From NCBI GenBank assembly GCA_030063045.1, contig JAQSEB010000041.1, forward strand, positions 1,729,501 through 1,793,500: a stretch of DNA of 64,000 nt, written 5' to 3'. This DNA is from Pratylenchus scribneri. Taxonomy: Eukaryota > Nematoda > Chromadorea > Rhabditida > Pratylenchidae. The notes under the pieces were generated by a model that had not been told where the DNA came from, made no database searches, and saw only the letters and a list, made by a program, of their open reading frames with translations. Positions 34,501-44,900 of this stretch are shown here, piece after piece; the first letter of the stretch is position 1; every line of letters starts with the position of its first letter. Position numbers and translations under genes: made by a program.

Positions 34501-35946
34501 CCTTAAGCTGTTTGCCACCCCTCAACTCTGTCTCATCACCTCAATTTGCTTGAATCCACGCATTTTGGCGACCGCAATTGGCCGTCCTTTTGGCGGGGCA
34601 ATTTTTCGATTCATTCTTGTTGGAATTTTACTTGCTGGAATGGCCCAAAAAGGATTGGAAAATGTGCAAGAACAGCTGAGAATGCAAAGCGAATTCAACA
34701 ATCCGGAGCAGGAAAATTTATTCAAATGGATTCAGGAAAATACAAAGCCAGGTGGGTAATACATTATGCATTTATCATTTTTCTAATTATTCTAATTTTA
34801 AATTAATTCTGATTTGCGATTGTAATTCTGATTTGCTATTGTAATTGTAATTCTGATTTGTAATTGTAATTCTGATTTGTAATTGTAATTCTGATTTGCG
34901 ATTGTAATTGTAATTCTTATTTGTAATTGTAATTCTGATTTGTAATTGTAATTCTGATTTGTAATTGTAATTTTGATTTGTAATTGTAATTCTGTTTTGT
35001 AATTGTAATTGTAATTCTGATTTGCGATTGTAATTGTAAAATTCTGATTTGTAATTGTAATTCTGATTTGCGATTGTAATTGTAATTCTGATTTGCGATT
35101 GTAATTGTAATTCTGATTTTCGATTGTAATTCTGATTTGTAATTGTAATTCTGATTTTCGATTGTAATTCTGATTTGTAATTGTAATTCTGATTTGCGAT
35201 TGTAATTGTAATTCTGTTTTGTAATTGTAATTCTGATTTGCGATTGTAATTGTAATTCTGATTTGTAATTGTAATTCTGATTTGCGATTGTAATTGTAAT
35301 TCTGTTTTGTAATTGTAATTCTGATTTGTAATTGTTATTGCCAGAATTTCTAATTATCAAAGTAAAAAGTCAATACGTATAAATTCTTTCTAAGATGCCG
35401 TTTTTGCCGGCACAATGGCCTTGATGGCCAACATCAAATTAAGCACACTTCGCCCCATTGTCAACCATCCACATTATGAGAGCCAAGAAATGAGGTGATA
35501 AATGGGAAGGAAAGGAATTAAACATAACTTTGTTTTGAAGGAATCGAACATTGCAAGTCTACGGGGTGTACAGTCGAAAGGATGTTTCTGAAGTGTATTC
35601 CACACTGCACAAAATGGGCGTCCATTTCTTCGTGTTCCAGCCCCAACAGTGTTTGGAGAAGCATCCAAGGCCAGAATGCTCCTATTTGGCCATGTGGGAT
35701 TTAGAGGATCCCGAAAATCGGTTAGCATCTATTCAATAATCCATTCAATTCATATTTTCCCCAACTTTCCAGTAATCGGCCTTCTCTCTGCCATCGGTCA
35801 GTTAATATTCCACTACCAACCCAATAATTCACTCCTCTTTCAATTTTAGTATCTGGGACGGTGCCTCCCAAGGCCAACAACAATCCCTTCTTGGCCAATT
35901 TCGTCCAGTCTACAGTTCACCTGGCTACATTGTTTTGGCACTTTGA
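31529..35946 (+). CDS. dpy-19: DPY-19, protein C-mannosyltransferase
   Basis: Multi-pass ER enzyme that attaches mannose to tryptophan in thrombospondin repeats. Exons in order: MYKVIWRLSVIIT (first membrane helix), REMTYRTEMGLYFSFYKTM (luminal loop with the family's key Glu), DQVCWRVNRGGDLGPVESCE, GEATRVQWTPPLRESFSYP, HTRLYTCAPEFDFL, LFCFPLMALLIMRLKLFATP, EFNNPEQENLFKWIQENTKP, DAVFAGTMALMANIKLSTLR then PIVNHPHYE, VYSRKDVSEVYSTLHKMG, MWDLEDPENR, ending SSPGYIVLAL. Introns carry a split tRNA-like element with a G+C-rich insert (32341-32900), a family A palindrome (33395) and a minisatellite (34806-35346). The 5' exons are duplicated upstream. Confidence 0.93.
32341..32383 (+). repeat. tRNA-like 5' half (box A) in dpy-19 intron
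   Basis: GACCGTTAGCTCGGTGGATA then ACGCTTCGCATTAG looks like a tRNA D-arm with box A. The matching 3' half with box B lies at about 32810, beyond a G+C-rich insert. Confidence 0.45.
32384..32700. mobile_element. G+C-rich TIR element nested in a tRNA-like repeat
   Basis: About 315 bp of strikingly G+C-rich sequence. The ends are AAGCCTATCGCACAGTCG and, inverted, CGACTATGCGACAGGCTT. Internally CTCGGGGTTTTCGCT and GAGCGAAAACCCCGAGCG repeat in both orientations, so the whole can fold. Non-autonomous DNA-transposon-like. Confidence 0.6.
32805..32900 (+). mobile_element. tRNA-derived SINE-like element, copy 5 (3' part)
   Basis: TAGCTCAGGGGTTCAAATCC (box B) is followed by GCTGGGGAAGTTTTTTTGGG and CATTTTATGACTAAATAC. 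It is probably the downstream half of the element whose 5' half is at 32341. Confidence 0.5.
33395..33680. repeat. Palindromic element family A, copy 1
   Basis: Reads CTCATTAAGAATTGTACTAA at one end and, inverted, CAGTCCTTGATGAGTTATTA at the other. It has GAACAGACTTTTGGCTATTA and its inverse inside. It lies in a dpy-19 intron. Confidence 0.65.
34806..35346 (+). repeat. Minisatellite, ATTCTGATTTGYRATTGTAA type
   Basis: About 540 bp of tandem units mixing GATTTGTAATTGTAATTCT (19 bp) with longer units containing GATTTGCGATTGTAATTGTA. It lies in the dpy-19 intron before the DAVFAGTM exon. The same repeat in the same orientation fills the STRAD gene intron from 63183. Its translation is open but repetitive and not a gene. 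Confidence 0.9.
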
Positions 35947-36761
35947 ATGATGAATGAAACAACCATTTTCCCCTTTAAATCCCATCATATTTATGACTTT
36001 TATTTTACCTTTTTCAACTTCCATCATAATTTATTTTCCACATTCTTGCCCAAAAACAATAAAAAAAAAGCCCAGAATAAAATAATATGTCTCACTCAAT
36101 GTTTTGACGAATTTCCCACTGTGTTTTGCTTCCCTTTTTGACTTGGCCCATTGATGAGGAAGGGCAAGGGTCCAAGATGGTGCCAAAAGCAAAAAGGGAA
36201 TCCCCACCCACCCTTTAAACAAAATTCCATTGTCGCCTTTTTCTGCCGCTGACCATGGCCACAGTTCCGGTCTCCAAGGGGAATTTTGGGATACAAAAAG
36301 TGACGAAAAGGCGGTTGGAAGAAACAAAAGGAAATTTGGGTTTGGGGGAAAAAGGAAAGGGACGAAGGGAGGCGATGACAATCATCGAAACAGCCAGCGG
36401 AGATGAAAGTAGAATTGGCCGATGACCGGGTTGGACGGACATTAGGCCAAAAACGAGGCATAGGAGGTTGTGAATTGTCTTGTTCAAAATTGTTGGCCAA
36501 ATCCCTTTGGCTCGATCCAGGGAAAAAGCATTGGGAATTGTTGGTCCCGCCCCCGCCCTAACCCATCGGAGCCGAAAGAACGTCCCAATTCCCCTTTCCT
36601 TTCCACCAATTCCTCCCGCACAATCCAATTGCCCCGACCGCCCCCACCCCCAATTCATTCCATTCATTCACTTGTCCAATTTCCCCTCCTCATTTTCGGC
36701 CCCTTTTTACCGCTTCTCCGGCCATTCTCCATCGTCACAATTTTTTTGTAACCCCCGAAAA
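35947..36761. other. Upstream region of the Ig-domain gene
   Basis: About 800 bp, more C/T-rich on the plus strand than its surroundings. Long overlapping frames occur on both strands but none shows a domain or splice pattern, so I read it as promoter and 5' leader for the gene starting at 36762. Confidence 0.45.
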
Positions 36762-39700
36762 ATGCTCCACCAATTCCTCCACCAAAAACATCTGTCAAAT
36801 ATTCGACATCTTCACCGACCAAATCCACCAGTTCTGGCGGCCATCCTCCTCTTGCTCATTGTGCCGAATTGTTTAGGTAAATCGTAAATGAGTGGAAGCG
36901 CGGATCCTAATCCTAATGTGGATATTCCTTTCATGGCCCTTATGTACCCGTAGCTCGTACTCTCCAATACTTTATTGTCTCCATCCCCTCTGGGGGAACC
37001 CAACATAGCGCCGTTTAAAATAACTCATCAAGGACAGAACCAATTTTGATTATTTTATTACCAAATTAAAGATCAGATTTTTGGCTATCCATAGATATTT
37101 AATTTTATTTAAATTGGTTCAGAATTGATGAAGTTATGCACAAAAAACCAGTGACAATTTCGCTAATCTAGTAAAGATCAAATTAAATGGTCTTTTGGCC
37201 ATAACTCCATCAATTCTGAACCAAATTGAATAAAATCAATTTCATTTGATATCCAAAAATTATGTTCTTTAATTTTATACCAATGCCATCAAAATTGGTT
37301 TAATCCTTGATGAGTTATTATAAAGTTGGCAAATCCCCTCAAAAATATTGCCCTTTGGCCTCCATCATTATTGGCATTGGCACCCTAGGGGTTGGTCATT
37401 CAAGCGCAAGAAGTTTAAAATGTGGATGCTAAAATGGCCACTCCAATTTTTAATCTGCCAAATTCGCCTCTCCCCTTCCTTTTCTCCTTCCTCCCCCAAA
37501 TGCCGCAAATCATCGAGCGAAATGAGACAAAACGCACAGATGAAGGGAAAGTGGGGTGGCCCTTCGCCCAAAATATCCATTCCCTTTTCCCCCTCCTTTT
37601 CGACTCCCTCGAGGGCTCGTCTGGCGGGGCTACTGAATGGGACGAAAACTGGCAGCAACCAGAAGGAAGGAAAGAAATGAAGAAAATCCGAGGGCACGTT
37701 TATGCAAATAATCCAATTTTCAAGGGAATAAACACTGCCAAAGGAGGGGGAGGGGATGGAGGAAGAAGCCAATTTATTTCGGGGATTGGTCACAAAAGAG
37801 GATGTGGAAGAATAAATGAAAATGAAGAAAATGAATTGAAAAGAGAATGGAGGGGAAATGATTGAATAAAAGAGCCGGAAGGAGACTTTTCATTACCTTG
37901 GCAATTTTTTGGCCATAGCTTTGCGAGGCGATTGCCAGTCGAGGAAGGCGATATACTTTTGAAAGCCAAAAGTGCCCTTTATAGCATGGCAATTTTAAAT
38001 TTTATAAAATCAAGACCTTACAAAAGTAACACATCTTTGAGTGGAATAAACCCGATTTTCTGATTGATTAAGGAATTCCGCTTATTTTTAAAAATTGTAA
38101 TATTTCAAAACAATTAGAATGGCCACTTTTTAGAGGACATTTAAGGCTTTTAAATGGCATAAAGCCTTCCTGAATTGGTTGCGTCCTTCTCGAGATATGG
38201 CCAAAAGAACAGCCCAGGTTCTGAATCGGCTGTATTGAAAAGTCCTGATTCGATGAAAAAGCTACTAGTAATTGCAGAGATGACTCAAAAAATGAACCAT
38301 CGATGGCCTAAAGCTAAAATCAATTTACTCTCCCACCACCCGATCGCTCCCGATCGCCCCCAAAAACATTTTAATCCCTTCTCCTCCAACAGCCAATTCC
38401 TCCTCCTCTGCTGCTGCGCATGCTCTGGCCGAGCTGTCCTTCTCAGAATGCCTCCAGCTGGAACGTTTGCCAGCCGATGGAGTGGCCCGTGCGGCCAAAG
38501 TGTTGTCCGTTCGTGAGGGAACGCCAGCATATTTGCATTGTCCAAGGCAACAGAATGGATCAAATTTGAAGGTAAAATGCCTTCGAATTTTGATGCCATT
38601 TTTCATTTTTGAGGCTGCCTGGACCCGAATGAGGGATGCGGCATTGTTGGTCAGTTTTATGAAGCCGAAAACACAAAATAAAATCACAAACAATTTTGCA
38701 CAGGCAGTTGGCGGCGATACATTCACTTTGGATCTTCGATTCCAAGTTGTTGGGCCTAAAATGGCATTTTCCTCTCGGCTCTTAAGGGCAATCCGGATTA
38801 AGAATTCTTTGCCTCATTCCCCTCCATGAACCTTGAAAATATTTGTGGAAAATAATTGAGCATTTCACCAAATTTCGGCACACATTTCCATCTCCCAATT
38901 TCATTGTTCCTTGAGAAGTCGACTATCCCTCCAAGCCAATTGAGCCGTTTAAAATAACTTGTCAAGAAGTGAGCTACTTTTTGTGATTTTAGTATCAAAT
39001 TAAAGAGCAGACTTTCGGCTATCAAATGATATTAATTTTATTTAAATTGGTTCAAAATTGATGAAGTTATGACCAAAAAACCACCGACAATTTCGTTAAT
39101 CCATAATAAAAAGGGCATTCAATGGTTTGGGCACAATTCAACTAATTCTTAATCAATTTAAATAAAATTGATTCATTTGATAGCTAAACTGATGTTTAAT
39201 TTTAGATCAAAACCTTCAAAATAAGCTTTGTCCTTGATGAGTTATTTGGTGCCAAATTGGGGCTTACCCCCATCTTTCCTTGGGAAATCCCTCCAAGAAA
39301 CTCTTCCATATTTTCCATTTTTTCGTTTCAAAGGTATCCAAAGGGCAGCAGCCAAATTCACATAAAACATCGACGGATGATTGGGTACTCATTTTGCGGA
39401 GAACGGAGTGAGCCAAAAGGGGGAAAATTGAATATTAAATAAATTAAATGTTAATAGGACGGAGGATCAAGGCTGCTATTTATGCGGTCAGTCGAGAATT
39501 GATTTGAATAGGGAAAATTTTTATGTATTGTAGAGGTGAACACGGAACCCATAAACACATTGGTGCCAATTTACTTGAAAGTTAGGCCAACAAAAGGTTT
39601 GATTGATGGGCCCAATGGAAATAGAGCCCCTAGGAGACGATTCAGTACTATCGGTTTTTGGTCCATAACTCAACGGGGCAATTGCCAATTTAGGAAATCA

Positions 39701-41719
39701 ATATATCATTGGAAAGCCTAAAGAGTCCTCTAAAAAGTGGCTTCTTTAAATTGTGTAAAATCCAGGCTTTAAAAAGAATTGTGCCACCTTTAAAATTCCC
39801 AAACATCCATTCTCTTTCAGTTCCTTTAAATCCCCGATAAAATGTTCATTTTAAAAATTATTGAATATAACTTATATCAAAAGATTGAGAATTTTTCTCT
39901 CTATCAAACCATACCAAGATCATCAACAGCGGTTAGGATTGAAGAAAGTTATGAATACTCAAATTGATGGGCCATATTGGTTGTTGCGCTCCTCACTATC
40001 AATGCAAAGGCAATGATAGAGCCTCAAGGCATGTTCCTCTGCCGCTGATGATTGGCTGTTTGTGAAGATGAAGAGGAAAGGCGCTCTGCTGCTAGAGAAT
40101 TCTCTCTCTTACTTTAATCAACGAATGAGTGATTCTGAAGGCACCGTCGCCCATCACCCTCGCTAATCCACCCATCCTTATGGCAAACAATGAATGTTCA
40201 TTTTAAATGGTTATAACTCATTAAGGAATGAACCGATTTTGACGATCTTGATATCAAATTAAAGAGGAGAAAATTCTCTATACGTATAATACAAAATTAT
40301 CTTTTGGATTTTTAAGTTGAAGAAGAAAAAAAGAGAATTTATGAATCAAATTCATCTAAATTAAAAATCCGAATTTGTTTGAGGAAAAGCCGCTTATTTT
40401 ACAAATAATTTTAATATTCAAAACAATTAGTAAATCCACATTTTAGAGGACATTTAGGGCTTTCTAATGGCATATCGCCTTCCTGAATTGGTTGCTTCCT
40501 TTTCGAGATATGGCCAAAAGAATAAGCCCCCTCCAGATACATTGAATCGGCGGTGCTAAAAATCGCTCCTTTCAAGTTTCAACCCAGACTATTATTACTA
40601 ATAAAAATTACTAAAATTGATCCAATTTATAGCATTTGGAGGAGAGCAAAAAAGAAGGGAAGAATCGGGGGCCGATTTATTCACGGAAGATGGCGGTGAA
40701 AAACAAAGTAAAATATTTTCAAAAATGAACGGAAGAATAAATTCCATTTTTTATTAGGGCGAACAACACGGCTGGAGGCGAGGCTGGAAGGTAATAAAAA
40801 TGGAAGCGGAATAATTCTAAAAGCCCAAAATTAAAGGTTCAACATTGGTGCTGAATTGCACGGTGGAAAGAGGCCGCCGAGATGAAGGCGGCGATGGACA
40901 TGGACCAACATTTTGGCCGACAGTGGTGTGGACAAAGGATGGGGCACCGTTGGATTTGCGCAATGAAAGAAGTGAGAGTGGATACTGGATATGGGATAGT
41001 GAATGCCATAGAATTAAAAGGGATTCTTTTTTGCTAGGAAAATTAGAACGAAAATAGGACATTATCGCCACTGAAACAGATGCATTGGTTACCACATAAT
41101 CAATATTTAGTCTATTCTTTTTGGCAATATCTCGAGAAGGAAGTAAACAATTCAGGAAGGCGATATGCCATTTGAAAGACTGAAATGTCCTCTAAAAAGT
41201 GGCTTTTCTAATTATTTTGAAATTTTAAAACAATTTTGTAAATAAGCGGCTTTTCCTCCCTCAATCAGAAAATTAGGGTTTTTGCATTCAAAGACATGTA
41301 ACTGTTTTAAAGCTTGAATTTAATAAATTTTTAAAAGGCCACTTTATATAGGATACTTTTGGCTTTTAATTGGTATATCGCCTTCCCAAATTGACTATTG
41401 CTTCATTAAGATATGACCAAAAACTAATGGCAAATTACCCAAACCTCTATGTTTTACAGAATTTGGCACCGATTTTCGGCTCTCCGATTCACGGGACGCA
41501 CTCATTTTTTCGCTTCGTATCAAAAAGGTTTCTCCACCCAAGGACAATGGACTCTACGCATGCCAAGGCGATCGCCTGATTCGTTCCTCGGAAATTGTCC
41601 AATTGCCGGCCAATTCCGCCTCTCCAAATTGGCTTCAAGTGCCATTTTTGATGCTCATTTTTTGCTCCTTCCAAATTTTTATTTCCTCCAAATTTTTGTT
41701 CCTTTTCCTGAATAAATAA
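36762..41719 (+). CDS. Secreted/membrane protein with two Ig domains
   Basis: Extracellular immunoglobulin-superfamily protein, similar in scale to nematode ZIG proteins. Exon 1 gives a long signal peptide (MLHQFLHQKHLSNIRHLHRP then VLAAILLLLIVPNCLG). Ig domain 1: VREGTPAYLHCPR, a Trp in AAWTRMRDAALL, FTLDLRFQ and EDQGCYLCGQ. A linker VNTEPINTLVPIYLK follows. Ig domain 2: GSTLVLNCTVERG, PTVVWTKDGAPLDL, FSLRIKKV and KDNGLYACQGDRLI. The C terminus is hydrophobic (VPFLMLIFCSFQIFI to FLFLFLNK), consistent with a membrane anchor, followed at once by AATAAA. Introns are long and filled with palindromic repeats. The exact borders near 39450 and 41040-41455 are uncertain. Confidence 0.68.
37009..37330. 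repeat. Palindromic element family A, copy 2
   Basis: Starts GCCGTTTAAAATAACTCATC and ends, inverted, with CCTTGATGAGTTATTATAA. The arms share the AATTAAAGA(T/A)CA(G)A(T)TTTTGGCTAT words. Ig-gene intron 1. Confidence 0.7.
37895..38209. repeat. Palindromic element family B, copy 1
   Basis: The right end reads TCTCGAGATATGGCCAAAAG; the left end is its degraded inverse. The arms share GGCGAT-ATRCC, AAAGCC and CCACTTTTTAGAGGACATTT. Ig-gene intron 1. Confidence 0.65.
38944..39253. repeat. Palindromic element family A, copy 3
   Basis: Begins GCCGTTTAAAATAACTTGTC and ends CCTTGATGAGTTATTTGGTG. Central AGAGCAGACTTTCGGCTATC. Ig-gene intron. Confidence 0.65.
39655..39785. repeat. Palindromic element family B, partial copy 2
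   Basis: Half copy: GGTCCATAACTCAACGGGGC, ATATCATTGGAAAGCC, CTAAAAAGTGGCTTC. Ig-gene intron. Confidence 0.5.
39832..39962. repeat. Repeat family C, copy 1
   Basis: AAATGTTCATTTTAAAAATT, AGATTGAGAATTTTTCTCTC and CATCAACAGCGGTTAGGATT, then GTTATGAATACTC. Related copies at 40188, 45915, 46075 and 46440. Ig-gene intron. Confidence 0.5.
40188..40330. repeat. Repeat family C, copy 2 (inverted form)
   Basis: TGTTCATTTTAAATGGTTAT and AACTCATTAAGGAATGAACC, then CGATTTTGACGATCTTGATA. The GATTTTGA(C/T)GATCTTG words are the inverse of the CATCAAAA-CGGTT words of copies 3 and 4. Confidence 0.45.
40378..40532. repeat. Palindromic element family B, partial copy 3
   Basis: Right half only: GCCGCTTATTTTACAAATAA, TTTTAGAGGACATTTAGGGC and TTTTCGAGATATGGCCAAAA. 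Ig-gene intron. Confidence 0.6.
41115..41423. repeat. Palindromic element family B, copy 4
   Basis: Complete: left end TTGGCAATATCTCGAGAAGG, right end CATTAAGATATGACCAAAAA. Each arm has a GGCGATAT(G)CC-type word. Ig-gene intron before the last exon. Confidence 0.65.
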
Positions 41720-41990
41720 TAAAAATTTGCGCTGCGCACTTTATTTTACTCTGGAAGAAGGGGGGAATGCCTTCTTTTGGTTGGGTGGCAGCCTCGGGGC
41801 ACATCCCCCGCCCCAACCAAAATGGGTCATCCGCCTTTGTGTTTTATGGAAGAAAATGAAAGCAACGAAACAAAAATATTTTCGGCGGCTAATCCCTTCC
41901 ATTCACTTTCCACAAATTTTTTCGGTGATACCACAAATTTCCAATTAATCCAGTAAATTGATTAAAGTGGATTTCCACCGCTGCCCAAAA

Positions 41991-44900
41991 ATGTTTTCAT
42001 CAATCCATTTCGGCTTTTTGCCATTCTTTTTTCTTTTCCAATTTATTCTTCCATTCGAACATATTCCCGAAAATGATTTGGCCAAAGGTTCTTTCTCTCA
42101 CTTCTTATTATTGCCTTGAAACAACCCATCTTATCGCCGTTTAAAATAACTCATAAAGGACGGAACCAATTTCGTAAACTTTGTCATCAAATTAAAGAGC
42201 AGACTTTTGGCTATCAAATGAAATTAATTTTATTATAATTGGTTCAAAATTGATGGGTTATAAAACCAAAAAAACCATCGACAATTTAGATAATCCATAA
42301 TAAAGGTCATTTTCAATAATTTTAGACAAAATTCCACTAATTCTGAATCATATTAATAAAATTAATATTATTTGATAGCCAAAAGTCTGTTCTTTAATTT
42401 GATACTAATAAAATCAAAATTGGTTCATTCCTTGATGAGTTAAACTGCGAACTGCGATAAGCTGGGTCACCCGCCCATATTCCTTCCATATTCCAATTCC
42501 CCTTCAAAAGTTTGCCGTCCCGTTGATCGGCCATTGGATTTGCTGGTTACCTTTCCTTTTATTTCCTCAATACAATATTCCCATGCCCTCCAGTTCCTGT
42601 TGGATGGCTCCGGTTCGGTTGGGGGCAGCACATTTCAAACCCAAATGCAATTGTTGAATCGGCTGGTCGATGTGCTCGAAATTGGCCCAGAGCCCAATCA
42701 AAGCCAATTGTCCGTTATGCAGTCAGTCCATTGGCTTCTCCTTCTCAATTCCTTTCTTTTCCCTACCCAATTAGATATGCCACCTACAGTTTTGTGGAAT
42801 TTCCTTTCAGTGCCCATCGGGCAAGTCCTCCATTTAAAGGGAATAGGAATAGGGCTAATTTAGTGCCGTTTAATTCATCAAGGACTGTACTGATTTTGTA
42901 TAATTTAGTATCAAATTAAAGAGAAGACTTTTGGCTATCAAATGATATTAACTTTATCAAAAAAGGATAAGAATTAGTGGAACTATGTCCAAAAAACAAC
43001 TAATAAATCTTTGCTATGAATTAGCGAAATTGCCACTGGTTTTTTGGTCATAACTCAACTAATTCTGAACCAATTTAAATAAAGTTAATATAATTGATAG
43101 CCAAAGTCTGCTCTTTAATTTGTTCCTAAAATATCAAAAAGTGGCTCATTCCTTGACAAATTATTTTAAACGGCGCCAAGTTGGTCTGTTCACAGTCCCT
43201 ATGTCCCCTTTCCTCGAATTCCCACATACAAAAAAGGATAAAATCCAATTGCGACAAGCCATTCAACGAATCCGGCATAAATCTGGCACAACAAAGACTG
43301 GCAAAGCGTTGGAGAAGGCGTTCCAATTGTTCAGGGACAAAGCATCGGGTGCGCGTCCAGGCAATGTGGCCAAAGTTGTGGTGGTGGTCAGCGATGGACG
43401 AAGTCAAGATGACTCGGTGGACTATAGGGAAATGTGAAATAAAGAATATAAATATTCAAAGATTCAATCGGCACTTCGTCTTCGGCAATCGGGTCAGTCC
43501 ATCCAAAGAGAAATAGGGAGATTGGATTAGTTGGGCCATTCTTTTGACCATATCTCGAGAAAGAAGCAACCAATTCAGGAAGGCGATATGTCATTTGAAA
43601 GCCCTAAATGTCCTCTAAAGAGTGGCTTAACTAATTGTTTTTGAAATGTTAAAATAATTTGTAAAATAAGCGGAATTCCTTAATCAATCAGAAAATCGGG
43701 TTTATTCCACTAAATTACATGTAACTTTTTAAGGCATCAATTTTATAAAATTTAAAATTTCCACGCTATAAAGGGCACTTTTGGCTTTCAAATGGTATAT
43801 CGCCTTCCTAGATTGGCCATTACCGCGTTGAGATATAGGCCAAATTAATACTGGCACTCAAATTGTCTCCTATTCCATCCAAAATTAGTCGGCATAAATT
43901 TGGTCTCAATTTAAAGGTGTTTCATTGATTGCCCTCGGCATCGGTTCCCATGTGAATATGGCCGAATTGCATCAAATGACCGGCGATCCGGAATTGGCCT
44001 TCGACAATCAAACATTGGCACAATCCATTGAAAAGGTAAGTGCCAAAATTGAATCCCATTTTAAAATTGTTGGCCACATTCTAACAGTTCACTGACACAT
44101 TTCGACGCCTCTCAACTGCCGAACTTTGGTTAGAAATTTGCCATCAATATTTGGGGAATGCATCCTCAAAAATTTTGGGAACAAACCAACTTGTCGCCGT
44201 TTATAAAATCACTCATAAAAGACTGAACCAATTTTATTGATTTTGTTATCAAATTAACAAGCAGACTTTTGGCTATCAAATGGAATTAATTTTGTTTGAA
44301 TTGGCTCAGAATTGTTGAAGTTTGCCCTAAAAACCCACCAACAATTTCACTATTCCCTTAAAGGCCATTTTAAATGATTTTTGATGACCAAAAATTCATC
44401 AATTTTGAACCAATTTTAAATAAATTTAATATCATTTGATTGCCAAAAGTCTGCCCTTTAATATGATACCAAACTATATAATATCGGTTCACTCCTTGAT
44501 GGGTCAAAATTAATTCTATCTTTGATTTGATTAGCTATAAACAGCGTTAAAATTGGAGCGGCTCCAAAATTCATCCTCCATAAATTTTGACGTTTAGTGA
44601 ATTTGCCCAAGGCGGCGGTCAAGGTGCTGACATTCATTGTGGGCCAACGGTAATTGAAGTGCGAACGAGCACTAGTCGACCATTCCGTGGCAGATTCTAT
44701 GCGGACGGAGGAGGAGGAGGAGGTGGAGGTGGCGAACATCCAGCCGAATGTGGGATGGTGGCCGGTCCAGATGGAAATGGCACCGAATTAGGCAATTAAA
44801 ATGAATTGAATTTTATATTAAATATTTTGGTTAAAGTGCTTCGAATTCCGTTAAATAAATGTGGATTGGAGAGACAATTCTCGGCCAGCCCTAAAGGCCA

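Noticed and set aside
34806..35346. Telomere-like or CRISPR-like array
   Set aside because: Units are of variable length with no unique spacers, are intronic in a eukaryotic gene, and do not resemble TTAGGC-type telomere repeats.
34917..35360. Long minus-strand open frame of Asn/Tyr/Gln/Ile-rich repeats
   Set aside because: It is a translation of the minisatellite; units of 19 and 26-27 bp simply lack stops in that frame.
36031..36887. Several overlapping 100-150 codon frames on both strands upstream of the Ig gene
   Set aside because: Less A+T-rich sequence lengthens random frames. None shows a domain, splice signals or a signal peptide, except the short exon at 36762 that was kept.
37348..37865. 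110-147 codon frames on both strands
   Set aside because: They lie in an Ig-gene intron between repeats, overlap each other on opposite strands and resemble no family.
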